Below, in pieces: positions 1 to 6,394 of a stretch of 17,956 nucleotides of DNA. The notes under the pieces are model-generated. The model saw only the letters and a program-made list of their open reading frames with translations, searched no databases and was not told the origin of the DNA. The translations under genes were made by a program, and so were the position numbers. Position 1 is the first letter of the stretch. Every line of letters starts with the position of its first letter. Origin of the DNA: Promethearchaeota archaeon (GTDB taxonomy: Archaea; Asgardarchaeota; Lokiarchaeia; Sigynarchaeales; SOKP01); assembly GCA_014729315.1 (NCBI GenBank), contig WJKD01000239.1, forward strand, positions 1 through 17,956. Reading direction: 5' to 3'.

Positions 1-836
1 CCTAATTCTTCTCTCGCCTTAAGATAATCCTTATCTAAGGTAGATCTTACAATTCTTGGGAATAACCTATATATTTTCTTAAGAAATCCCGCTTTACCGG
101 GAAATATTTCAAATCTATCCTTTCTAATTCCTGCCACGAGCGACCGGGCAACTTCTTCGGGGGTCATTAAACCTCCTTTTTCCGAAATGATAGCTTGTTC
201 TTGGGGTCGCACTTCGTTTCCCCTTCTCAACAATGGAGTGTCGGTATCTGGGGGATAAAGAACGGAGACTTTTACATTGTATGGTAAAAGTTCGTTTCTC
301 ATTACCTCCGCAAGCCCCACAACCGCAGCCTTGCTGGGTGTATATGTGGCGTTTCCGATGAGTCCGATATACGCTGCTACGGAAGAAACGAATATAATGT
401 GTCCACTCTTCTCTTCCATGAAATGAGGGAGTAAAATCAATGTGGGTACAAGTTGAGTATAATAATTCGCGTTTAGTATTTTTTTAAAATGTTCTAACTT
501 CAAATTTTCTAAGTAATCGGGGTGATTGTCGCCTACTACATTAATTAAATAATCAGGAACTCCTCGTTTTTGTACGAATTTGAGTAGAGGCGGCTTTAAT
601 TCGTCCATATCCGAAGTATCGCACGAAATAATGTCAACGAATTGATCTTCCTTATCCAGTAGTTCCTTGATTTCTTCTTCCGTTGTTTTAAGACCTTCTA
701 AACCACGAGCTATTACGCATACACTCCCTCCAAGCTTAGAAATCTCTTTCGCAATTGCTTTACCAATTCCCTTTGAACCGCCACTAACAACTGCAATTTT
801 TCCATCAAAGAGCTCATTATCTTTTTTTCGACCCAC
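1..836 (-). CDS. SDR oxidoreductase resembling 3-ketodihydrosphingosine reductase, C-terminus outside the window
   Basis: Read on the minus strand, 278 codons are open from a GTG at 836 to the window edge; the C-terminus is missing. It is a classical short-chain dehydrogenase: NAD(P)-binding motif SGGSKGIG at residues 18-25, active-site Asn in NANYY near 122-124, Ser151/152 in FVSS, and YTPSK giving Tyr165 and Lys169. After the active site comes YPPDTDTP (194-201), followed by QAIISEKGG and TPEEVA. By recall this matches the KDSR/TSC10 family, which reduces 3-ketodihydrosphingosine with NADPH in sphingolipid synthesis. SDR membership is certain; the sphingoid substrate is inference. An in-frame stop directly precedes the GTG, and a GTGAT ribosome-binding core lies 5 nt upstream at 842-846, so the start is well fixed. 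The calmodulin-like gene lies upstream on the same strand, 125 nt away. Confidence 0.9.
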   Translation of the reverse strand, partial: MGRKKDNELFDGKIAVVSGGSKGIGKAIAKEISKLGGSVCVIARGLEGLKTTEEEIKELLDKEDQFVDIISCDTSDMDELKPPLLKFVQKRGVPDYLINVVGDNHPDYLENLKLEHFKKILNANYYTQLVPTLILLPHFMEEKSGHIIFVSSVAAYIGLIGNATYTPSKAAVVGLAEVMRNELLPYNVKVSVLYPPDTDTPLLRRGNEVRPQEQAIISEKGGLMTPEEVARSLVAGIRKDRFEIFPGKAGFLKKIYRLFPRIVRSTLDKDYLKAREEL

Positions 837-841
837 TTATA

Positions 842-846
842 ATCAC
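842..846 (-). promoter_or_regulatory. Ribosome binding site of the SDR gene (GTGAT)
   Basis: On the minus strand GTGAT lies five bases before the GTG start at 836. It matches the core of the archaeal site GGAGGTGAT and supports the GTG, because no in-frame ATG is available nearby and TAA directly precedes the GTG. Confidence 0.55.
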
Positions 847-891
847 TTTCTCAATAATTTTTTATCCAATAATCATTATGAATGTTAATTT

Positions 892-910
892 ATTCAATCA
901 AACATTGAAT
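892..910. promoter_or_regulatory. Perfect inverted repeat ATTCAAT-N5-ATTGAAT upstream of the SDR gene
   Basis: ATTCAAT (892-898) and ATTGAAT (904-910) are exact reverse complements separated by CAAAC. They lie in the 125-nt gap between the calmodulin-like gene and the SDR gene, 56 nt upstream of the SDR start and next to AT-rich TATA-like sequence. It could be an operator for the SDR gene or a transcript hairpin after the calmodulin-like gene. No long T-run follows, which favours an operator slightly. In such AT-rich DNA a 7-bp repeat may also be chance. Confidence 0.35.
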
Positions 911-961
911 TTCTCTAATTAAATAACTTACTCCTTATTTGCACGAATATGTCTAGATTCG

Positions 962-1411
962 TCATTGCTTTCTCATTAGTTGGATAAATTCTTCAAAACT
1001 GATTTTTGCATCTTTGTTCACATCGGCCTCTTCGATCATCGCGTACAATTCCTCGTTGGAAAGATTGCCGCCAACTTCATGCATAACTTTTTGAAGCTCT
1101 TCGAAGGTAACGAATCCGCTTTTGTCAGAATCAATAATTTCAAAAGCAGCTCTAATTTTTTCTTCCTTTTCAGTGAAAAGGATTTGTTTTTTATACAACT
1201 GCATAAACTCGTGAAATGTAATTTGATCGTCGAAGTTTTTGTCGACATCTTGAACCATTTGTTTTAGCTTTTCGTTGGAATAATTATACCCCAATTCTTT
1301 TAAAACGCTACTCAGCTCGTTAAGAGTTATTGCTCCGCTTCCATCTTTATCGCACATTGAAAATAATCTTCTCATTTTATGGAGCTCATCGTCTTCTATT
1401 TTCCCGGTCAT
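962..1411 (-). CDS. Calmodulin-like protein with four EF-hands
   Basis: A 149-residue protein made almost entirely of four EF-hand calcium-binding motifs. The 12-residue loops occupy 21-32 (DKDGSGAITLNE), 57-68 (DKNFDDQITFHE), 94-105 (DSDKSGFVTFEE) and 130-141 (DVNKDAKISFEE). Length and all four loop positions equal those of eukaryotic calmodulin counted with its Met; Met52, Met110, Met125 and Met146 fall at calmodulin target-binding methionines. Loops 1 and 3 are canonical; loops 2 and 4 lack the Gly at position 6 (Asp62, Ala135) and may bind Ca2+ more weakly. It is probably a soluble cytoplasmic Ca2+ sensor; no partner is evident. A longer frame starts at 1474, but the ATG at 1411 has GAGG six bases upstream and gives the exact calmodulin length. 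The SDR gene follows on the same strand. Confidence 0.95.
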   Translation of the reverse strand: MTGKIEDDELHKMRRLFSMCDKDGSGAITLNELSSVLKELGYNYSNEKLKQMVQDVDKNFDDQITFHEFMQLYKKQILFTEKEEKIRAAFEIIDSDKSGFVTFEELQKVMHEVGGNLSNEELYAMIEEADVNKDAKISFEEFIQLMRKQ

Positions 1412-1417
1412 TTGATT

Positions 1418-1421
1418 CCTC
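1418..1421 (-). promoter_or_regulatory. Ribosome binding site (GAGG) that fixes the calmodulin-like start
   Basis: GAGG on the minus strand lies six bases before the ATG at 1411. This decides against the longer in-frame start at 1474, whose extra 21 residues would have no counterpart in the calmodulin family. Confidence 0.6.
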
Positions 1422-1486
1422 AATTTTTTTTTATTAATTATATTTCCATACAATAAGTTAAGTAAAGGAATCAATTAAATTAAAAA

Positions 1487-1508
1487 AATCTTGATTTCTT
1501 TCAAGATT
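1487..1508. promoter_or_regulatory. Perfect palindrome AATCTTGA-N6-TCAAGATT in a divergent promoter region
   Basis: Eight-base arms at 1487-1494 and 1501-1508 with a six-base spacer lie between the divergent calmodulin-like (minus) and acidic-protein (plus) genes. On the minus strand the hairpin is followed by seven T residues, like a bacterial terminator, but no minus-strand gene ends here. A dimeric operator controlling one or both genes is therefore the better reading. No candidate regulator is adjacent. Confidence 0.45.
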
Positions 1509-1595
1509 GTTTAATTCTCCTAATTGAAAATATTAAATAATAGTGTCATACTCAATTCTTCTATATTACATTAGTTTTTACCAATATAGCTCTCA

Positions 1596-2192
1596 ATGAA
1601 CTTCACTATGGTTGAGAAAAAAAAGAACGAAAAACACTTCTTAGAGATACGAAAGAAACTGGAGGAAAGAAACTTATTGGACGAATTTATTTCAGATTAC
1701 GAACGTGAGATAATAGATAACTTATGGGAAATCCTTGGTACTGATTTGTACGAGTATATAAAAGATATGTACGATGAAGTGATTGATAAGCGAGTAAAAG
1801 AATTTATTTACGACGAGTTAATCTGGGATGAGTTTGAATACATTGTAATGGAAACCTTTTCTGAGGAAACTGACGAAGCAATCAAATCCATAATAAAGAA
1901 TTTAGAAGATGAATATAGATCTAAAAACGAAGAAGCAGACGCGATATTGGAAGTATACGACGAGGAAGTTATTGAATTTTTAAAAAGTAATTATGGAGAG
2001 AATGTGGAGCAATATATTAGAGAAGAATTTATAGAGGATATCGAAGATTTTATCTATGACTTCGTTCATTATAAACTAATAGACTTCATTTCAAAAGATC
2101 TGATTGCTGATTTTCCTGACGAGGCAGACGAAGCTATCGTTAAAGTTATTGAAGAAAAAGAGAATGAGATTGTAAAATTTTATCTTACGTAA
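1596..2192 (+). CDS. Highly acidic protein made of two copies of a ~73-residue unit, unknown function
   Basis: No family is recognised. About 60 of 198 residues are Asp or Glu against about 24 Lys/Arg, a net charge near -36. After a basic N-terminus (EKKKNEKHF) the protein contains two copies of one helical unit, at about 34-106 and 120-191. They share a Y-[DE]-x-E-[IV]-I start, a central YI[KR] followed by acidic residues, an FIYD segment and a closing [ED]-x-DEAI. There is no signal peptide or membrane segment, so it is likely cytoplasmic. DNA mimicry, metal buffering or a scaffold role are possible, without direct evidence. ATGs at 1596 and 1608 are both open; neither has a clear ribosome binding site, so the first is given. 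It converges on the YaeQ-like gene with a 33-nt gap. Confidence 0.8.
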   Translation: MNFTMVEKKKNEKHFLEIRKKLEERNLLDEFISDYEREIIDNLWEILGTDLYEYIKDMYDEVIDKRVKEFIYDELIWDEFEYIVMETFSEETDEAIKSIIKNLEDEYRSKNEEADAILEVYDEEVIEFLKSNYGENVEQYIREEFIEDIEDFIYDFVHYKLIDFISKDLIADFPDEADEAIVKVIEEKENEIVKFYLT

Positions 2193-2225
2193 TCAATTCA
2201 TCGATATTGATATTTGATTTAATTC

Positions 2226-2819
2226 TTACGCAGATTTTTTTATATATTCTAATGAATATTGACATTCTTTTGTTTTAATGTTAAGAAGAGTTGAGTTTTC
2301 TTGAAGTTTCCAAGTCGGATTCTGCATACCTAATTCTAAAGCTAAGGGACGTAACGAAACATCGTGAGTCCTTATACTTAATAAATTTACATTTGATAGC
2401 TTTTTCAGCTTATTTCTCAGTTTTGAAGTTTTCAGGATTCTAGTAAGCATTTTTTCCTCTTGAACCCAATATATTCGACTATGAGGAAGGCCTCGCGACA
2501 GTTTGATGAGTTTTTTTATTGAGACTTTCTTACATTCAACCCATAAATCTATCTCTCGTTCTAATCTTTTAGGTATGCGGGACTGTGAAAATGAAATTAA
2601 ATCAGGTTTGAATTTCCGATATCTAAAGTCTGGCTCGATTATTAACTGTTCTTCCTCGTCCCAAAAATAACAATAGGCTAGGATTTTGAGTAAAATATGT
2701 AAGAAAGTTTCAGTTTTTCCTTTTCTGAGATAGAGAGTGCGTCCTTCAGTCTGAATTCTGCGAGAATCCATTATTAAATTGATTGAGAACGAATAAGGTA
2801 TATTGAAAGCTTCTCCCAT
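2226..2819 (-). CDS. YaeQ-like PD-(D/E)XK nuclease-fold protein
   Basis: A 197-residue protein that resembles bacterial YaeQ by recalled pattern: an N-terminal PYSFSINLIMDS strand, a TLYLRKGKTETF segment, a helix with LLKILAYCYFWDEEE, then KPDLISF and IDLWVECKK, and finally KLSRGLPHSRIYWV. Asp73 of PDL with Glu95 and Lys97 of ECK forms a PD-(D/E)XK signature. As I recall, bacterial YaeQ proteins have a rearranged site at the second motif, so an intact ExK would make this member look catalytic. DNA or RNA cleavage is inferred only. The start at 2819 keeps the first strand; Met17 is an alternative. It diverges from the Cas4-like gene across 123 nt and converges on the acidic protein. Confidence 0.6.
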   Translation of the reverse strand: MGEAFNIPYSFSINLIMDSRRIQTEGRTLYLRKGKTETFLHILLKILAYCYFWDEEEQLIIEPDFRYRKFKPDLISFSQSRIPKRLEREIDLWVECKKVSIKKLIKLSRGLPHSRIYWVQEEKMLTRILKTSKLRNKLKKLSNVNLLSIRTHDVSLRPLALELGMQNPTWKLQENSTLLNIKTKECQYSLEYIKKSA

Positions 2820-2865
2820 TTTATTAGCTCAGACAACTAAAAATTGTAATTTTCAATACAAATTT

Positions 2866-2878
2866 GATAATATATAAT
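2866..2878 (-). promoter_or_regulatory. Probable TATA element of the YaeQ-like gene
   Basis: On the minus strand the sequence reads TTATATATTAT about 50 nt upstream of the start at 2819, in the shared divergent region with the Cas4-like gene. The spacing allows a short leader. A separate TATTATATTC near 2890-2899 could serve the plus-strand gene. Both are assigned by composition and spacing only. Confidence 0.4.
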
Positions 2879-2942
2879 GTTAGGGAAGAGTATTATATTC
2901 TTGTCCGAGAAATATTCTTTAAGATGAAATTTTTTGAATAGA

Positions 2943-3743
2943 ATGTCGTCTGAAAATGCTTTATGGCGTAAAATGTACCGTCAACAGTTAAATCTCTTTA
3001 AAATTATTAAGAAATCCGAAGGTAAACTTAAGTTTGGCAGAAGATACATCATCTCCAGCGATATTGGGAGTCAATATTTCTGCGAAGCGAAATTAGAGCA
3101 GCAATATATCACGGGTAAAATCGTAACGGACGAGATGATTCAAGGAACCGAGGGTCACGAGCGTATTATAGAGGATTTTGAACCTGTTTCCGTGGAAGAA
3201 GCGTGGAAAGGCATTCTGACCGAGAAATCCTATTCGCTTGCCGAGTATATATTCATCACTCAATACAAAAACATCTTTCTAATTGGTCGTCCTGATCTTG
3301 TATTTTTTGTAGGTGGAAAACCCATAATTGTATTCGAACATAAATTCAGCAATTACGAAAAAGATTTTCTATCGCGACACGCTCAAGCGCAATCTTACGG
3401 ATTAATCATGAAAGAAATCGGATTTGACATAAAAAACTTGTTTTATTCGATTATCGTATATCCTCCCAAACTGTTAAAAAATAAAGAGAAGGTAAAAGAA
3501 ACCCCTTTTTTCGTTATTCAAGATTTTTTACAAGGTATATTTCTAAATTCAAATGACAATTTTAAACGATATGGAGAAATAAAAGCATATCTTCATAAAT
3601 TTGATTCTGACGAAGCGCAAAAACACATTGATTGGGCAATTGAATATTGGAAGGGAGACCGAGAAGTATGTTGCACTGAAAGTAAAACTAAGTGTACTAA
3701 TTGCGAATATAAACAAGAATGTGAAAAACTAAGACAAATTTAG
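2943..3743 (+). CDS. Cas4/RecB-like PD-(D/E)XK exonuclease with Fe-S cysteines
   Basis: This 266-residue protein has the Cas4/Dna2-type nuclease arrangement in order: Cys47 in QYFCEAKLEQQY, His72 in GTEGHE, Asp118 in GRPDL, Glu132-His-Lys134 in FEHKF, and the QAQSYGL motif at 148-154. C-terminal Cys251, Cys254 and Cys260 in CTNCEYKQEC give CxxCx5C, which with Cys47 forms the four ligands of the 4Fe-4S cluster known in this family. Such enzymes are metal-dependent DNA exonucleases or endonucleases. Tyr-rich and Lys-rich C-terminal parts are otherwise unremarkable. No cas1, cas2 or repeat array is visible, so a role in stand-alone repair or defence is more likely than adaptation. The ATG at 2943 is preferred over an in-frame TTG at 2934. 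Its promoter region is shared with the divergent YaeQ-like gene. Confidence 0.85.
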   Translation: MSSENALWRKMYRQQLNLFKIIKKSEGKLKFGRRYIISSDIGSQYFCEAKLEQQYITGKIVTDEMIQGTEGHERIIEDFEPVSVEEAWKGILTEKSYSLAEYIFITQYKNIFLIGRPDLVFFVGGKPIIVFEHKFSNYEKDFLSRHAQAQSYGLIMKEIGFDIKNLFYSIIVYPPKLLKNKEKVKETPFFVIQDFLQGIFLNSNDNFKRYGEIKAYLHKFDSDEAQKHIDWAIEYWKGDREVCCTESKTKCTNCEYKQECEKLRQI

Positions 3744-3767
3744 AGAGAAATAACTGTTTTCATTAAC

Positions 3768-3796
3768 GTTTTTAATTTTTATGACTCTATTTTTAT
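3768..3796 (+). terminator. T-rich tract downstream of the Cas4-like gene
   Basis: Three T-runs (five, five and five bases) occur within about 30 nt shortly after the stop at 3743. Archaeal RNA polymerase terminates at such U-tracts without a hairpin. The next gene has its own TATA element, which agrees with termination here. Confidence 0.4.
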
Positions 3797-3855
3797 AAAG
3801 AAAATTACCTCTTATCCGAAGCCAATCATATTTAAGGATTTACTCGTTGTGATCC

Positions 3856-3864
3856 ATATAAAAG
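3856..3864 (+). promoter_or_regulatory. TATA element of the alpha/beta hydrolase gene
   Basis: ATATAAAAG lies 31-39 nt upstream of the ATG at 3895. With an archaeal start site about 25 nt downstream of the box this leaves only a short leader, which agrees with the absence of a ribosome binding site before the ATG. Confidence 0.5.
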
Positions 3865-3894
3865 AATAAACATTCAAATATTGAAATAAAGAAA

Positions 3895-4782
3895 ATGCCC
3901 AAGGTAAAAGTCAACGATGTTGAATTGTTTTACGAAACCATAGGAGATCCATCCAAAGAACCTCTGCTCTTAGTTATGGGACAAGGAGGTCAGATGATTC
4001 GTTGGAACGACGAGTTATGCGAAATGTTTGCCAATAAAGGGTTTTATGTTATACGCTACGATAATAGAGATGTTGGGTTATCTACTAAATTTGATGATTT
4101 TGGCGTCCCTAATTTATGGGAAGTTGCGATGGCCGTCAACGCGGGAAAGAAAATCGAAGCACCATATACGCTCGAAGATATGGCGGACGACGCAGTAGGA
4201 TTATTAGATGTTTTAAATATTTCTAAAGCGCACATCTGTGGTGTGTCAATGGGGGGGATGATAGTGCAAACGATCGCCTATAGGCATCCGGAGCGAGTAG
4301 CCAGCTTTACTTCTATTATGAGTGGTACGGGAAAGAAAGGTCTTCCCCCTCCAACTCCAGAAGTTATTAAACTTTTTCACAAGGAGGCTCCTCAAGATAA
4401 GGAAGGTTATGTAGAACATATGGTGAATCTCATGGGAGCGATCTATGGATCTGAATTTAAATACGACGAAGAAAAATCAAAGAATCTTTTTCAAAGGTGC
4501 GTAGAGCGCTCTTATCATCCCGCAGGATATACTCGTCATTACTTAGCAATATTGGTTGCAGAAGATAGAACAGAAAAACTTAAGTCTCTTAACATTCCCG
4601 CCTTAGTAATTCACGGGAATAATGACCCCCTCGTAAGAGTTGAGCACGGTATCCAAACAGCCGAAGCTATCCCAAACGCTGGATTATTAATTATCAAGGG
4701 AATGGGGCATAGTCTTCCACCTGAAACATATGAAAGAATAAGCGATGCGCTGGTAAAACTTTCTTCTAGAGTAAAAAAATAG
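3895..4782 (+). CDS. Alpha/beta-hydrolase, RdmC-like esterase
   Basis: A complete 295-residue alpha/beta-hydrolase. The nucleophile elbow GVSMGG places Ser118; Asp244 in HGNNDPLV and His272 in GMGHSLP complete the triad. The oxyanion-hole region is MGQGGQM near 28-34, and YDNRDVGLS at 55-63 is also typical. A cap domain spans about 145-225. The pattern HGxxDPLV...IPNAxLLxIxGMGHSLP recalls RdmC-type methylesterases and related carboxylic-ester hydrolases; the natural substrate cannot be read from sequence. There is no signal peptide, so the protein is cytoplasmic. It stands alone, with its own TATA element and T-rich stretches downstream (4827-4850). Confidence 0.93.
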   Translation: MPKVKVNDVELFYETIGDPSKEPLLLVMGQGGQMIRWNDELCEMFANKGFYVIRYDNRDVGLSTKFDDFGVPNLWEVAMAVNAGKKIEAPYTLEDMADDAVGLLDVLNISKAHICGVSMGGMIVQTIAYRHPERVASFTSIMSGTGKKGLPPPTPEVIKLFHKEAPQDKEGYVEHMVNLMGAIYGSEFKYDEEKSKNLFQRCVERSYHPAGYTRHYLAILVAEDRTEKLKSLNIPALVIHGNNDPLVRVEHGIQTAEAIPNAGLLIIKGMGHSLPPETYERISDALVKLSSRVKK

Positions 4783-4826
4783 CTTTAAAGTTAAGATTAG
4801 GGATCTCCATTCATTCTCGATGCTTC

Positions 4827-4850
4827 AATTTTTTCTGCTCTATTTTTTTC
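4827..4850 (+). terminator. T-rich tract downstream of the hydrolase gene
   Basis: Runs of six and seven T residues separated by a short mixed segment follow the hydrolase stop by about 45 nt and precede the separate ankyrin-repeat gene. This fits an archaeal U-tract terminator; no hairpin is apparent. Confidence 0.4.
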
Positions 4851-4949
4851 TATAAAGATTTTTCTTGAATTTTTAACAAAAAATTTGTAATAAATTTTTT
4901 TAAATTCTTAGATTTAGATTTAGAATATAATAACTTTAAAAAAAAATTT

Positions 4950-6380
4950 ATGACCAAGAAGAAAATAGCAGACGAGATTCCCGAACTGCAAAAAGATTTT
5001 GACGAAGTTTTGCTTCTTGCAGCAAGGAATAAGGATTTTCGGATGGTAAAATGGGCAGTAAACATGGGAGCCGATGTAAACGCCAGAAACGAAGATGGAA
5101 AATCTGCTTTGATCTATGCATGCGACTATAAAGCCTCCATAGAAATCGCTCAATATCTCGTCAAGAATGGCGCTGAAGTCAATGTTAAAGCTAAATATGG
5201 AGATTCTCCGTTGGGTTACGGAGCAATGTACGGCGAATTGGCACTCGTTAAATTCTTATTAGAATCGAAAGCAGATGTCAATATGCAAGGAGAATATGGT
5301 CGTACTGCATTACATTACGCTTCGACTCCACGAGATTGGTCCTCAAATTATTTCGGTATAGCTAAATTATTGTTAGAAAATGGTGCGGATCCTAATTTGG
5401 TTAACGATGGTGGAGACAATCCCCTTTTAGAAGCGTTGATGTATGATAATTTTGATGTAAGGATCTTAAATTTGTTGGTTGAGTTCGGGATAGTTTTAGA
5501 AGCAACGGGGGGTTATGATGCTACAGCGTTATCAAGAGCGGCTGAACGCGGTAACTTGGAAATTATGAAAAAGATTGAAGAGAAAGTAAAACATAGCAAA
5601 TCATGGAACGAAATATTAAGAAAAGCTTTAATCGGCGCAATGAATGAAGATAAAAAGGAAATAGTTATTTATTTATTAAAAAAGGCTGAAAATAAACTTG
5701 AAAAAGATTTCTATTGCATAAATGTCCTTGCTTACGCCTCGAGGTTTGGTTACACTGATATTGTGGAATATCTAATTGACGGAATATTAGATCCAAAAAC
5801 TGACGATGTATATTATGGTTTAAAAGAAGCTTGTTACGAAGGACATTTGGGGGTAGTGAAACTTCTAATTCAAGCGGGAGCCGATCCAAACGGTGGCGAT
5901 TTCGGAGCTTCCGAAAATCCTCTCATGAAAGTTGCTCGCCACGGATATATTGATATTGCTAACTACTTATTAGAACAAGGGGCAGATATTGAAGTGCGAT
6001 CCTACGAAGGACACACTCCTTTGCTCTTTGCAGCCTACGATGGAAAGAACGAAATGGTACAATTTCTTATTAATAGAGGAGCAAATGTTAATGCAACCAA
6101 TAATTTGAATTGGAACGCTGTTATGCAAGCGTGTGTACAAGGATATTATGATTTGGTAAAAGTATTAATAGAAGCTGGTTCAGAACTACATCTAATAGAT
6201 GAAGAAAAAGGAGCTACAACCTTGATGCTTGCTGCTTGGAGTTGCTCGCTAAAGATTGTTAAACTCCTTTTGGAAAATGGAGTCGACAAGACCATAAAAG
6301 ACAAATCAGGAGCTACTGCTTCTGACCTCGCTCGTAGCCGAGGTTGTAGCCAAATTGCAGAATTTATTGACAAATATTAA
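4950..6380 (+). CDS. Ankyrin-repeat protein with about 14 repeats
   Basis: The 476-residue product is almost entirely ankyrin repeats of about 33 residues. About 14 can be counted from residue 17 to the C-terminus, with typical segments such as EIAQYLVKNGAEVNV, GRTALHYAS, KLLLENGADPN, GHLGVVKLLIQAGADPN, GHTPLLFAA and KIVKLLLENGVDKT. Repeats near 195-290 are degenerate and longer, giving a less regular centre that could be a hinge or binding site. There is no catalytic domain, signal peptide or membrane segment. Ankyrin solenoids bind other proteins; the partner is unknown. The following gene starts 14 nt after the stop, suggesting co-transcription and perhaps partnership. No ribosome binding site is evident before the ATG, so a leaderless or short-leader transcript is likely. 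Confidence 0.93.
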   Translation: MTKKKIADEIPELQKDFDEVLLLAARNKDFRMVKWAVNMGADVNARNEDGKSALIYACDYKASIEIAQYLVKNGAEVNVKAKYGDSPLGYGAMYGELALVKFLLESKADVNMQGEYGRTALHYASTPRDWSSNYFGIAKLLLENGADPNLVNDGGDNPLLEALMYDNFDVRILNLLVEFGIVLEATGGYDATALSRAAERGNLEIMKKIEEKVKHSKSWNEILRKALIGAMNEDKKEIVIYLLKKAENKLEKDFYCINVLAYASRFGYTDIVEYLIDGILDPKTDDVYYGLKEACYEGHLGVVKLLIQAGADPNGGDFGASENPLMKVARHGYIDIANYLLEQGADIEVRSYEGHTPLLFAAYDGKNEMVQFLINRGANVNATNNLNWNAVMQACVQGYYDLVKVLIEAGSELHLIDEEKGATTLMLAAWSCSLKIVKLLLENGVDKTIKDKSGATASDLARSRGCSQIAEFIDKY

Positions 6381-6394
6381 AAAATATAAATTTG

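Noticed and set aside
667..888. Plus-strand frame of 73 codons over the SDR start region
   Set aside because: It is antisense to the SDR gene, whose motifs are unmistakable on the minus strand.
980..1267. Plus-strand frame across the calmodulin-like gene, and a minus-strand frame at 1036-1248
   Set aside because: Both are shadows of the EF-hand gene in other frames; composition is unlike protein and the EF loops are clear in the chosen frame.
2943..3743. CRISPR locus suggested by the Cas4-like protein
   Set aside because: No repeat-spacer array, cas1 or cas2 is visible anywhere in the window.
4850..5153. Minus-strand frames over the start of the ankyrin gene
   Set aside because: Antisense shadows of the ankyrin-repeat coding region and its AT-rich leader.
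5665..6373. Minus-strand frames inside the ankyrin gene (5665-5889 and 6146-6373)
   Set aside because: Antisense to well-formed ankyrin repeats.
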